From contig JASHSN010000650.1 of NCBI GenBank assembly GCA_030038695.1, positions 1-5,164 on the forward strand: a DNA stretch of 5,164 bases. The letters run 5' to 3'. The translations under genes were made by a program, and so were the position numbers. A model generated the notes under the pieces. That model saw nothing but the letters and a program-made list of their open reading frames with translations. It had not been told where the DNA came from and did not search any database. Origin of the DNA: Nitrososphaeraceae archaeon. Its GTDB lineage: Archaea; Thermoproteota; Nitrososphaeria; Nitrososphaerales; Nitrososphaeraceae. Shown here piece by piece: positions 1 through 5,164 of this stretch (position 1 is its first letter; every line of letters starts with the position of its first letter).

Positions 1-12
1 CTCAGTACGATG

Positions 13-20
13 TTTACATA
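13..20 (+). promoter_or_regulatory. Putative box A (TATA) of the XPB gene
   Basis: TTTACATA differs by one base from the archaeal box-A consensus TTTAWATA. Its centre lies about 25 bases before the ATG at 42, the spacing expected if transcription starts at or next to the start codon. No Shine-Dalgarno sequence precedes the ATG, which fits a leaderless message. The call rests on spacing and sequence alone, and only 12 bases lie further upstream, so a BRE cannot be judged. Confidence 0.3.
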
Positions 21-41
21 GCTGCAATTCTATATACTGTC

Positions 42-1442
42 ATGCTCAAGGTGCGGCTAAGCTATGATAATGGTTCCATTTTGATAACAGGTAATTTTCA
101 TATTCCGTTTGCCACGCTTGACCCTAGATCTCATTCGTTACGGGCAATGGGTTTGGATTATCAAAATATTATAGATTACCTGAAACGAAGCGAAGTAGAA
201 TACGATGATACATATGTTTTGGATCTTATTCCGTCTCCCAATATTTCTATAGAAGAGATCAATTCTCGACATATATCTTTGAGAGATTATCAAAAGAAGG
301 CTCTCGATAACTGGAATACTGCTGGCAAGAGAGGATGTGTAGTATTACCGACAGGTTCAGGGAAGACTATTATTGGTGTGAAGGCGATAGAGATTGTAAA
401 CTCTGCCTCTATAGTACTAGTACCAACAATCGATCTTATGGACCAATGGACATCTGTTCTTTCAAAAATGTTTCCAACGATAAGAATCGGAAATTTGGGC
501 GGAGGCGCAGATGATATACAATCAATAACGGTATCTACGTATGATTCGGCATACATACGAGCAGCAGGTCTTGGTAACAAATTTTCCTTGATTATTTTTG
601 ATGAAGTACACCACTTGGCGGCGCCAGGCTATAGGTCAATAGCGGAACGTTTTGTCGCTCCTTATAGATTGGGACTAACGGCTACATTTGAAAGAGAGGA
701 TAATTTACATAAAGACTTTCCAAGATTAGTCGGTGGTGGCATAATATTTCAGGCGCAAGTTAATGATCTTGCGAGAAACAAACACCTTGCTAGTTACGAA
801 ATAGAAAGGAGGGAGATAGAGATGTTACCTGAAGAGGTGGAAGAATACAGAAAGAACTTTGACTTGTATCAAGTAGCTCTGAAGAATTTAGGAATGAAAA
901 TGGGCTACGCAGGAGCCTTCCGACGATTGATAATGATGTCAGGAAAAAACAGTACTGCGAGGCAAGCAATTCTCGCAAGAAATAGAGCTATGGACATTGC
1001 ACTAAATAGCAGATCTAAGATAGAAGAGTTAAAGAAAATCCTTTCGGAAAATAAGCGTGTAAAAACAATAATCTTCACGCAGCATAACAAATTGGTGTTT
1101 GAGATATCTGATAGATTTCTGGTACCCTTTATAACTCACAAATCTGGCAAGGGAGAGAGGCGCGATGCCTTAGACGGGTTTAAAGAAGGAAGGTACAATG
1201 CCTTGGTGACGTCAAAAGTCTTGGATGAAGGAGTTGATGTTCCCGATGCAGAACTAGGCATAATCCTCAGTGGAACTGGAAGCAGCCGAGAATACATACA
1301 GAGGTTGGGCCGGCTACTTAGGCCTAAAGGAGACTCCAATAAGAAAGCCAGACTAATAGAAATCATTTCTGCCGGCACACGAGAGACTGAAACCAGTGCA
1401 AAAAGAAAGAAGGCTCTAACCAAAATGGACGAGCAAGGATAA
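42..1442 (+). CDS. xpb: Archaeal XPB-type DNA helicase (SF2, 3'-5')
   Basis: This is an ATP-dependent DNA helicase/translocase of the XPB/Ssl2/Rad25 family; in archaea it is linked to nucleotide excision repair and possibly transcription. The 466 residues match the compact archaeal form. An N-terminal damage-recognition-like domain (about 1-75) is followed by the LRDYQ motif (80-84), Walker A LPTGSGKT (102-109), motif Ia (127-136), VSTYDSA (164-170) and the Walker B box DEVHH (187-191). Motif III LTATFERED (212-220) contains the XPB signature RED (218-220). A basic/acidic insert (about 240-310) sits where the thumb domain belongs. The second RecA lobe has IIFTQHN (343-349), VLDEGVDVPDA (393-403) and the arginine-finger motif QRLGRLLRP (420-428). 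All catalytic motifs are intact. The ATG gives the N-terminal length of the Archaeoglobus homologue as I remember it, although the frame stays open to the window edge. The nuclease partner Bax1, usually adjacent in other archaea, does not follow it. Confidence 0.95.
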   Translation: MLKVRLSYDNGSILITGNFHIPFATLDPRSHSLRAMGLDYQNIIDYLKRSEVEYDDTYVLDLIPSPNISIEEINSRHISLRDYQKKALDNWNTAGKRGCVVLPTGSGKTIIGVKAIEIVNSASIVLVPTIDLMDQWTSVLSKMFPTIRIGNLGGGADDIQSITVSTYDSAYIRAAGLGNKFSLIIFDEVHHLAAPGYRSIAERFVAPYRLGLTATFEREDNLHKDFPRLVGGGIIFQAQVNDLARNKHLASYEIERREIEMLPEEVEEYRKNFDLYQVALKNLGMKMGYAGAFRRLIMMSGKNSTARQAILARNRAMDIALNSRSKIEELKKILSENKRVKTIIFTQHNKLVFEISDRFLVPFITHKSGKGERRDALDGFKEGRYNALVTSKVLDEGVDVPDAELGIILSGTGSSREYIQRLGRLLRPKGDSNKKARLIEIISAGTRETETSAKRKKALTKMDEQG

Positions 1443-1475
1443 CGACTATGCGAGTTACCTGTATTTATCAGTCGT
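1442..1475. repeat. 6-bp inverted repeat after the XPB stop
   Basis: ACGACT (1442-1447) and AGTCGT (1470-1475) form a perfect dyad around a 22-base spacer, starting on the last base of the XPB stop codon. A related palindrome, ACGATGTCGT (1504-1513), overlaps the GTG start of the next gene, so the half-site GTCGT occurs on both sides of its putative promoter. It could be an operator or a weak transcript-end hairpin. No T-run follows, so an archaeal T-rich terminator is not supported. The arms are short and chance is possible. Confidence 0.2.
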
Positions 1476-1480
1476 AATAT

Positions 1481-1488
1481 TCTAATAT
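1481..1488 (+). promoter_or_regulatory. Putative box A of the dehydrogenase gene
   Basis: TCTAATAT lies 31 to 24 bases before the GTG at 1512, the position expected for a leaderless archaeal promoter. A second TAATAT lies just upstream (1475-1480). The only G-rich stretch near the start, GGTG at 1489-1492, is about 19 bases away, too far to act as a Shine-Dalgarno site. This suggests the dehydrogenase has its own promoter despite following the XPB gene by only 69 bases. Confidence 0.35.
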
Positions 1489-1511
1489 GGTGTCATTAAA
1501 ATGACGATGTC

Positions 1512-2900
1512 GTGAAAGTAACAACAATCAATCCTGCTACAGAACAAACGCTCGCGGAGTACGATGTTATGGCCTCTGATGAAATAAGCAAGGTTGTACA
1601 AAAAGCAAGAGAAGCTTTCAAAGAATGGCGAAACAATATGCAGAAAAGGGCTGCTTTCCTATACAATGTTGCACATCTATTTAGAAAAGACAAGGAAAGA
1701 CTCGCTAAAGTTATAACGATGGAAATGGGAAAAGCAATTAAGGAAGCTAGATCAGAGGTCGATAAATGTGCGTGGGTCATGGAATATTACGCTGACTACG
1801 GAGGTAACTTTATTGCAGATGAAACAACCAATACCGACGCCAGGAAGAGTTTCATAGCATTTCAACCACTTGGTGTAGTAGCTAGCATAATGCCGTGGAA
1901 TTTTCCATACTGGCAAGCACTAAGATTTGCCAGTCCATCATTAATGGCTGGAAACGCAATTGTATTGAAACCTGCAAGCGCCACATTACAGTGCGGAATT
2001 GAGATAGAAAAATCCTTTCAGAAGGCTGGCCTGCCTGATGGAGTATTTCAAACTGCTGTTGGTGATTCTAAGGTTGCAGAAATGCTCATAGATTCAGATG
2101 TCAATGCTGTGACATTTACCGGCAGTGTTGAGGTGGGTAAGAAAGTGGGCCAGCGAGCAGTGGCCCAGCTCAAAAAGTGCGTACTCGAATTAGGCGGAAG
2201 TGATCCTTTCATCGTTTGTGCAGACGCAGATTTGGAGAAAGCATCGACCGGAGCCGTGAAAGGCCGTTTTATCAATTGCGGACAGAGTTGTATTGCTACT
2301 AAGAGGTTCTTTGTAGTAGAAAAAATTGCAGACGAGTTCATCGAAAGGTTTACACAAAAAACTGAGAAGCTGAAAGTCGGCGATCCTCTTTCTGAGGACA
2401 CTGACGTAGGACCAATGGTCAACTCCGATAGCCTTGAGAATATTGAAGGGATTGTTACCGACGCAATAGATGCTGGTGCTGAAGCTCTTACAGGCGGAGA
2501 AAGAAAAGGGAATAAGGGCTACTATTATAGTCCTACGATACTGACGAAAATATCCCCAAAGATGCGGATAGCTCGAGAGGAAACCTTTGGCCCTGTGGCT
2601 CCAATAACAGTTGTTAAAGATGAAATCCATGCCGTCGATCTGGCGAATCATTCTGAATTTGGACTTGGAGCAAGCATATGGACACAGGACCTTATCAAAG
2701 CCGAACGGTTGTCAAGATTGGTTGAATCAGGCATAGTAACTGTAAACAACGTGGTAGTTTCTGATCCTAGGGTTCCGTTTGGTGGAATTAAGAACAGTGG
2801 ATTTGGTAGAGAATTATCTAGGTACGGAATGTTGGAATTCGTGAACATCAAATCGGTTAGATTTTACGATCAATTAATTTACAACCATCACGTCGAATAG
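1512..2900 (+). CDS. Succinate-semialdehyde dehydrogenase-like ALDH (short GabD form)
   Basis: An aldehyde dehydrogenase superfamily enzyme of 462 residues, the length of the short GabD1-type succinate-semialdehyde dehydrogenases. These oxidise succinate semialdehyde to succinate with NAD(P)+ in the cytosol. Visible motifs are MPWNFPYW with the catalytic-site Asn130, LKPAS (152-156) binding the cofactor ribose, the Rossmann turn FTGSVEVGK (202-210), the general base Glu226 in LELGG, the nucleophile Cys260 in GQSCIA, EETFGPV (356-362) with cofactor-binding Glu357, and PFGGIKNSGFGRE (422-434). All are intact, so it should be active. Lys153 and Ser156 match the pair linked to NADP use in the cyanobacterial enzyme. 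The start is GTG at 1512: an in-frame TAA at 1497-1499 rules out a longer protein, and the next Met (residue 20) would cut into the fold. Two adjacent stops (TAG TAA) end it. In autotrophic Nitrososphaerota such enzymes have been considered for semialdehyde steps of the hydroxypropionate/hydroxybutyrate cycle; another C3-C5 semialdehyde substrate is possible. Confidence 0.92.
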   Translation: MKVTTINPATEQTLAEYDVMASDEISKVVQKAREAFKEWRNNMQKRAAFLYNVAHLFRKDKERLAKVITMEMGKAIKEARSEVDKCAWVMEYYADYGGNFIADETTNTDARKSFIAFQPLGVVASIMPWNFPYWQALRFASPSLMAGNAIVLKPASATLQCGIEIEKSFQKAGLPDGVFQTAVGDSKVAEMLIDSDVNAVTFTGSVEVGKKVGQRAVAQLKKCVLELGGSDPFIVCADADLEKASTGAVKGRFINCGQSCIATKRFFVVEKIADEFIERFTQKTEKLKVGDPLSEDTDVGPMVNSDSLENIEGIVTDAIDAGAEALTGGERKGNKGYYYSPTILTKISPKMRIAREETFGPVAPITVVKDEIHAVDLANHSEFGLGASIWTQDLIKAERLSRLVESGIVTVNNVVVSDPRVPFGGIKNSGFGRELSRYGMLEFVNIKSVRFYDQLIYNHHVE

Positions 2901-2903
2901 TAA

Positions 2904-2930
2904 TCCCAAGCTTAACAAACCAGGTTGGGA
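2904..2930 (+). terminator. Possible hairpin after the dehydrogenase gene
   Basis: TCCCAA (2904-2909) and TTGGGA (2925-2930) can pair around a 15-base loop, three bases after the dehydrogenase stop codon. The position suits a transcript end or 3' protection of the mRNA. No T-run follows, and archaeal termination depends mainly on T-runs, so the terminator label is tentative. The rest of the gap to 3112 contains no tRNA-like structure, no convincing gene and no long repeat. Confidence 0.25.
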
Positions 2931-3112
2931 GTGTGGATCCATTGCTATCCGATATTCAAAAGATTCCGGAAAGTAGTGGTACCCTTCCATTCATGCCGTT
3001 TCAATACCATCTTCCATCTCGTCTCTTCCACAGTATGATCTATAGGCAAATAACTCCCGGATTGATAGCACCCTAATTCTAGAAGCAAAGTTGCGCAAAT
3101 ATGCAGTTCAGA

Positions 3113-3613
3113 TTATGGTGTAATTTTCAAGACTTGGTTTGCAATCTTCTGAATATCTATTTGGGAGGTACTGCTGGTATCTACGATAATATGTTCTTCA
3201 CTCACTGGTTCATAAATTTTTTTCATTTTTCTATAAATAAATATACCAGCGTCGGAATAATCATTTTTTCTATTTTTTAATCGTGAAATAATTTGGTCTT
3301 CAAAGCAAGTGCATTCTATTAGTGAGAATTGGTCAGGCGCCAAAGCTAACTTACGTTTCAATTCTTTTCGAGAATTTTCTGTGTTAAAAGTCGCATCAAG
3401 TATACAGTTTACCCCTGCGTTATGTAGATATTTTGCTAAAAGCACCATTACATCATAAACCAGCCTTCTTTCTCGCCATCTATATGTTGGCCTTGGTATT
3501 AACTCCTTTCTTATTTTGTCTGTAGATAGAATAATGGCACTAATTCTAGGTGCGAGCTCTCTTGAAAGCGTCGTTTTCCCAACTCCTGGCAGCCCACAAA
3601 TAATAACAATCAA
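3113..3613 (-). CDS. Small P-loop kinase, AAA_33 / COG0645-like
   Basis: A 166-residue P-loop protein resembling the predicted kinases of the AAA_33 group, relatives of chloramphenicol phosphotransferase, polynucleotide kinase and zeta-type enzymes. It should transfer a phosphate from ATP to a small molecule or nucleic-acid end; the substrate is not recognisable. Walker A is GLPGVGKT (7-14). STDKIRKEL (30-38) carries the usual substrate-side Asp32, ILDATF (71-76) the conserved Asp73, and RLKNRKND (111-118) the arginine-rich lid. SDAGIFIYRKM (120-130) and the late VDTS (144-147) are typical of COG0645 proteins. The start is TTG at 3611-3613: the frame is open only 13 codons further up to a TAA (3653-3655), with no ATG or GTG, and TTG puts the P-loop at the expected distance from the N-terminus. 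GC is about 35%, below the dehydrogenase gene. It lies 200 bases downstream of the regulator on the same strand and converges with the dehydrogenase. A zeta-like toxin role cannot be excluded, but no antitoxin gene was seen. Confidence 0.85.
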   Translation of the reverse strand: MIVIICGLPGVGKTTLSRELAPRISAIILSTDKIRKELIPRPTYRWRERRLVYDVMVLLAKYLHNAGVNCILDATFNTENSRKELKRKLALAPDQFSLIECTCFEDQIISRLKNRKNDYSDAGIFIYRKMKKIYEPVSEEHIIVDTSSTSQIDIQKIANQVLKITP

Positions 3614-3671
3614 GGCAGATGCAGACCCTATATTCCCACACGGTAATTTACGTTATCTGCACACCGACTTG

Positions 3672-3701
3672 TTGAACTAATTCAAGATTCGAGTTCAGTT
3701 C
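3672..3701. repeat. Small repeat cluster upstream of the kinase
   Basis: This 200-base gap between regulator and kinase contains the dyad TTGAA-CTAA-TTCAA (3672-3685), followed by two adjacent AGTTC copies (3692-3696, 3697-3701) that are inverted relative to GAACT at 3674-3678. The cluster is 60-90 bases upstream of the kinase TTG start and could be a regulatory site. An A/T element (3644-3655) is closer to the gene but slightly too far for a leaderless TTG start. Function is unproven. Confidence 0.2.
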
Positions 3702-3813
3702 AGTATTCTGACAAAATAAGAGGCATTATCAAGAAAAGGAAGAATCATAGCAGGTATCCAAACAAAGCATGTGCAAGAAATTTTTAGATAAGACGTATTT
3801 GTATGATAGGTTC

Positions 3814-4404
3814 TTATAATTCTCCAAACATTTCATAGTATCCATTTGCAACCTTATCTCTAAACGTCTCTTCATACTTACACAATACTTCCTTCACAAG
3901 CTTCCGGTTTACTACTTTATAGAGCTGGTACTCTCGTCCGTAGGTTGCTATTATCATCCCAGCTTCAGATAGCCTTTTAAGATGCCAAGAGGCGGTAGAT
4001 GGAGCCTTCTTGGTATGTTCAAGGATTTCCTTAAATGTGCAAAGATCATGTTCAAATATAAAAAATACGATTTGTCTTGCAACGTCATTCCTAATATATC
4101 CCAGGATTTGAGTTTCGTCAGCCGGTATACAGATAGGAAAATATCTTGCCCTTCTCCCGTCAGGTCTTTCAACCGTTATTGTATTTGATTTTTCTAGCAT
4201 CTTTAGATGATATTCAAGTGTTCCATTGGCTAAACCTGTGGCCCTCAAAAGCTCTCTGTATCTTATACCTGGATTCTTGCTGATATGCCTTAGAATTATA
4301 GTTTTTGTATCAACCCTAGTGATATCTGTGTTTTCGATATGATCTTGCTCATGGCCTTCAAATATACTATATACACTTCCAGTTCTAGTAATAGACATTA
4401 TCAT
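3814..4404 (-). CDS. Transcriptional regulator with two winged-helix domains
   Basis: A cytosolic DNA-binding regulator of 196 residues with two tandem winged-helix domains, of the archaeal two-HTH type (COG3398-like). Domain 1 (about 35-91) has the recognition helix GLANGTLEYHLKMLE (57-71) and a basic wing with RPDGRRARYF (80-89). Domain 2 (about 103-164) has KAPSTASWHLKRLSEAG (133-149) and a wing around TYGREYQLYKV (154-164). A short helical tail follows. There is no transmembrane segment, metal-binding cysteine cluster or ligand domain, so the signal it senses is unknown. Start choice is uncertain within nine bases: ATG 4402-4404 is preferred for its spacing to box A; TTG 4405-4407 and ATG 4396-4398 are also in frame. 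The upstream TTAAC/GTTAA cluster is a natural candidate for autoregulation. Many paralogues of this family occur in single archaeal genomes, so similarity alone will not reveal the target genes. Confidence 0.9.
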   Translation of the reverse strand: MIMSITRTGSVYSIFEGHEQDHIENTDITRVDTKTIILRHISKNPGIRYRELLRATGLANGTLEYHLKMLEKSNTITVERPDGRRARYFPICIPADETQILGYIRNDVARQIVFFIFEHDLCTFKEILEHTKKAPSTASWHLKRLSEAGMIIATYGREYQLYKVVNRKLVKEVLCKYEETFRDKVANGYYEMFGEL

Positions 4405-4426
4405 CAAGTATAAAGGAACCTGATTA

Positions 4427-4434
4427 AATTAAAA
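4427..4434 (-). promoter_or_regulatory. Putative box A of the regulator gene
   Basis: Read on the minus strand this is TTTTAATT, centred about 27 bases before the ATG at 4404, the spacing for a leaderless archaeal transcript. A second TATA-like element (TTTATA on the minus strand, 4409-4414) is only 5-10 bases from the ATG, so it would start transcription inside the gene and is less likely. No Shine-Dalgarno sequence is evident. Confidence 0.4.
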
Positions 4435-4438
4435 CATG

Positions 4439-4470
4439 CTTAACCAAGTGAGTTAACATAGTTAATCAAG
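4439..4470. promoter_or_regulatory. TTAAC/GTTAA half-site cluster, candidate operator
   Basis: Immediately upstream of the regulator's box A lie TTAAC (4440-4444), the palindrome GTTAAC (4452-4457) and GTTAA (4461-4465). They form two overlapping dyads: TTAAC-N7-GTTAA (4440-4456) and TTAAC-ATA-GTTAA (4453-4465). The wider motif TTAAYCAA recurs at 4440-4447, 4462-4469 and 4531-4538, with an inverted relative at 4420-4427. Spacings of about 20-22 bases put the sites on one DNA face. The location suits binding by the adjacent dimeric winged-helix regulator or another factor. A/T-rich DNA can produce such words by chance, but the overlapping dyads are less easily explained that way. Confidence 0.4.
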
Positions 4471-4688
4471 TCCTAGAAGCCATGTTCCTAGCGTAGACTC
4501 TGACATCAATACAATATTTGTTGACTCAATTTAATCAAACCATCTGCCTTCATGAAAGAAATTGTCAGCAACTTTCACATGCACATACTATAAGCGTTGC
4601 TAACCTGATAACAATCCTATGCAGCTGCTCCTGTAACTTGCAGAACGAATCAAGCGCCTTTAGTAAGATGCGTTCCGAGGGAAAATAA

Positions 4689-4889
4689 ATGGCAGGACAT
4701 GCAATGTACTTTTGGTATACAATACGAACACAAAAAGATGGAATACTACATGGGTGCGACGGATTAACAGCACACACCAGTAGGCAGCTTTTTCTTGAAA
4801 ATTCTGTGGTAAAACGTGGCATTCACTCAGGAAAAGGGCGACGGTGGTATATATACACAGCATCTGACCGTAATCTGGCCGTCATCTGA
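4689..4889 (+). CDS. Possible small protein, 66 codons (weak)
   Basis: I do not recognise this protein and it may not be a gene. In its favour, ATG follows an in-frame TAA (4686-4688), GAGG (4677-4680) lies eight bases before the start like a Shine-Dalgarno site, and the product has ordinary composition with a basic stretch near residues 43-52 and aromatic pairs at both ends. Against it, the last nine codons fall within the 11-bp repeat array, no promoter is evident, the other genes here appear leaderless, and an 85-codon minus-strand frame overlaps it. No signal peptide, membrane helix or metal motif is visible. Confidence 0.22.
   Translation: MAGHAMYFWYTIRTQKDGILHGCDGLTAHTSRQLFLENSVVKRGIHSGKGRRWYIYTASDRNLAVI
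4847..4856. promoter_or_regulatory. Palindromic TATA element
   Basis: GTATATATAC is a perfect 10-bp palindrome containing TATATATA (4848-4855), the strongest TATA-like word in the right part of the window. Rightward transcription would start near 4880, inside the 11-bp repeat array; leftward transcription would start near 4822. G-rich sequence on its left could serve as a BRE for the rightward direction. No secure gene lies at the right distance on either side, so it may drive a non-coding RNA or be inactive. Confidence 0.3.
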
Positions 4890-4904
4890 CAATTATCTGA
4901 CTGG
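4861..4904. repeat. Four tandem 11-bp repeats, helically phased
   Basis: Four consecutive 11-base units are CATCTGACCGT (4861-4871), AATCTGGCCGT (4872-4882), CATCTGACAAT (4883-4893) and TATCTGACTGG (4894-4904). ATCTG is invariant and the consensus is NATCTGRCNNT. The flanking 11-mers do not match. The period is close to one helical turn, so a protein bound to each unit would sit on the same DNA face. Divergence at the unit edges with a constant core looks more like selected binding sites than recent slippage, though old slippage cannot be ruled out. It starts five bases after the TATA palindrome. Confidence 0.6.
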
Positions 4905-4926
4905 TGCCCTGCACTTTCGCATTTCG

Positions 4927-5164
4927 TTATAGTTCCCGCAGGGCATACGTTGTCTTCACATTGCGCCCAGCAGCTGGATATTTTTCCGCTTTGATGGAAA
5001 TTACCTCTATATTATCGGTAGTATAGCCGACTACGCCTATGTCTGCGTCCGGTAGTGTTTGTGCGTGCTAGGTGGAATTCCGGTCTCTCTACAGATACTA
5101 TTGTCGGCGAAGGCTATGGCAAAGACTGCGATATCTACATACGTCCGCAAACCGTCGCTTACAG
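4927..5164 (-). pseudogene. Broken C-terminal coding fragment, unknown protein (partial)
   Basis: Two minus-strand frames overlap here. One is open from the right edge (5162) to a TAG at 5037-5039. The other is open from after a TAG at 5068-5070 to a TAA at 4927-4929 and has no ATG. Joined by a -1 shift anywhere in 5040-5067 they read as one balanced sequence, including segments such as LRTYVDIAVFAIAFAD, then DADIGVVGYTTDNIEV and YPAAGRNVKTTYALREL before the stop. This is rich in Ala, Asp, Val and Arg and poor in Trp and Cys, unlike most shadow frames here. GC is about 50%. The forward strand in the same register is also fairly open, so the strand is not certain. I do not recognise the family. 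It could be a decayed gene, a sequencing error, or chance. Confidence 0.32.

Larger units (their letters stand above)
4405..5164. other. Long stretch without a secure gene
   Basis: About 760 bases from the regulator start to the window edge have no ORF with recognisable family features. GC is about 30-40% up to roughly 4560 and about 50% from about 4900 onward, so it is not one uniform segment. It holds the regulator promoter and half-site cluster, an imperfect long-armed dyad (GTCAGCAAC 4564-4572 against GTTGCTAAC 4596-4604), a weak 66-codon ORF, a TATA palindrome, the 11-bp repeat array, and a broken minus-strand coding frame at the right edge. No tRNA, CRISPR or insertion-sequence ends were seen. 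Confidence 0.6.

Noticed and set aside
2190..2651. 153-codon open frame on the minus strand inside the dehydrogenase gene
   Set aside because: It lies entirely antisense to a gene with all catalytic motifs intact, has shadow-like composition rich in Cys, Phe and Ser, and shows no family features.
2933..3076. 47-codon plus-strand ORF starting at GTG between the dehydrogenase and kinase genes
   Set aside because: Short, no ATG start, no ribosome site, overlaps no known family and has competing short frames on the other strand. It cannot be told from chance.
2901..3112. Possible tRNA or structured RNA in the convergent gap
   Set aside because: No T-loop GTTCRA-type box or cloverleaf could be assembled on either strand; only a 6-bp hairpin near 2904-2930 is visible.
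3731..3745. Pyrimidine-rich run on the minus strand as terminator of the regulator gene
   Set aside because: The run is interrupted by C bases and lies about 70 bases after the stop codon, with no uninterrupted T-run of five or more, so it does not support a terminator call.
4565..4822. 85-codon minus-strand ORF whose ATG lies about 29 bases from the TATA palindrome
   Set aside because: The promoter spacing is attractive, but the product has an improbable Cys content (about one in eleven residues) and no recognisable fold, and it overlaps the plus-strand 66-codon frame.
4861..4904. CRISPR-like array
   Set aside because: Units are 11 bp and contiguous with no spacers, so this is a short tandem repeat and not a CRISPR array.

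Overview
The window looks like archaeal chromosome, most likely from an ammonia-oxidising Nitrososphaerota (Thaumarchaeota) lineage or a close relative. Support comes from an archaeal-type XPB helicase and a two-winged-helix regulator of a kind common in archaea. Start codons lack Shine-Dalgarno sequences, with A/T-rich box-A-like elements about 25-30 bases upstream, as expected for leaderless mRNAs. Codon use is rich in AGA/AGG and ATA, and GC is moderate (about 40%). The phylum is an inference; the archaeal assignment is much firmer.

Layout. Positions 42-1442 (+) encode a complete XPB-type SF2 DNA helicase. After a 69-base gap, 1512-2900 (+) encodes a short-form succinate-semialdehyde dehydrogenase-like enzyme starting at GTG. 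A 212-base gap without a convincing gene separates it from a convergent minus-strand pair. Read in transcription order, the pair is a two-winged-helix transcriptional regulator (4404-3814) and then, 200 bases further on, a small P-loop kinase of unknown substrate (3613-3113) with a TTG start. The two are probably separate transcription units.

The remaining 760 bases (4405-5164) hold no secure gene but have clear structure. A cluster of TTAAC/GTTAA half-sites lies just upstream of the regulator's putative box A and may be an operator. Further right are a weak 66-codon ORF (4689-4889), a palindromic TATA element (4847-4856) and, directly after it, four tandem copies of an 11-bp unit (4861-4904), one repeat per DNA helical turn. 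From about 4900 to the end GC rises to about 50%. There the minus strand carries two overlapping open frames that read as one protein C-terminus if a single-base shift is allowed, which suggests a decayed or frameshifted gene cut by the window edge.

The genes do not form an obvious pathway. XPB is a DNA repair/transcription helicase, the dehydrogenase belongs to C4 semialdehyde metabolism, and the regulator may control itself and its surroundings. No CRISPR array, insertion sequence, tRNA or rRNA was seen. The most interesting unexplained structures are the phased 11-bp repeats, the TTAAC/GTTAA cluster and the broken frame at the right edge.
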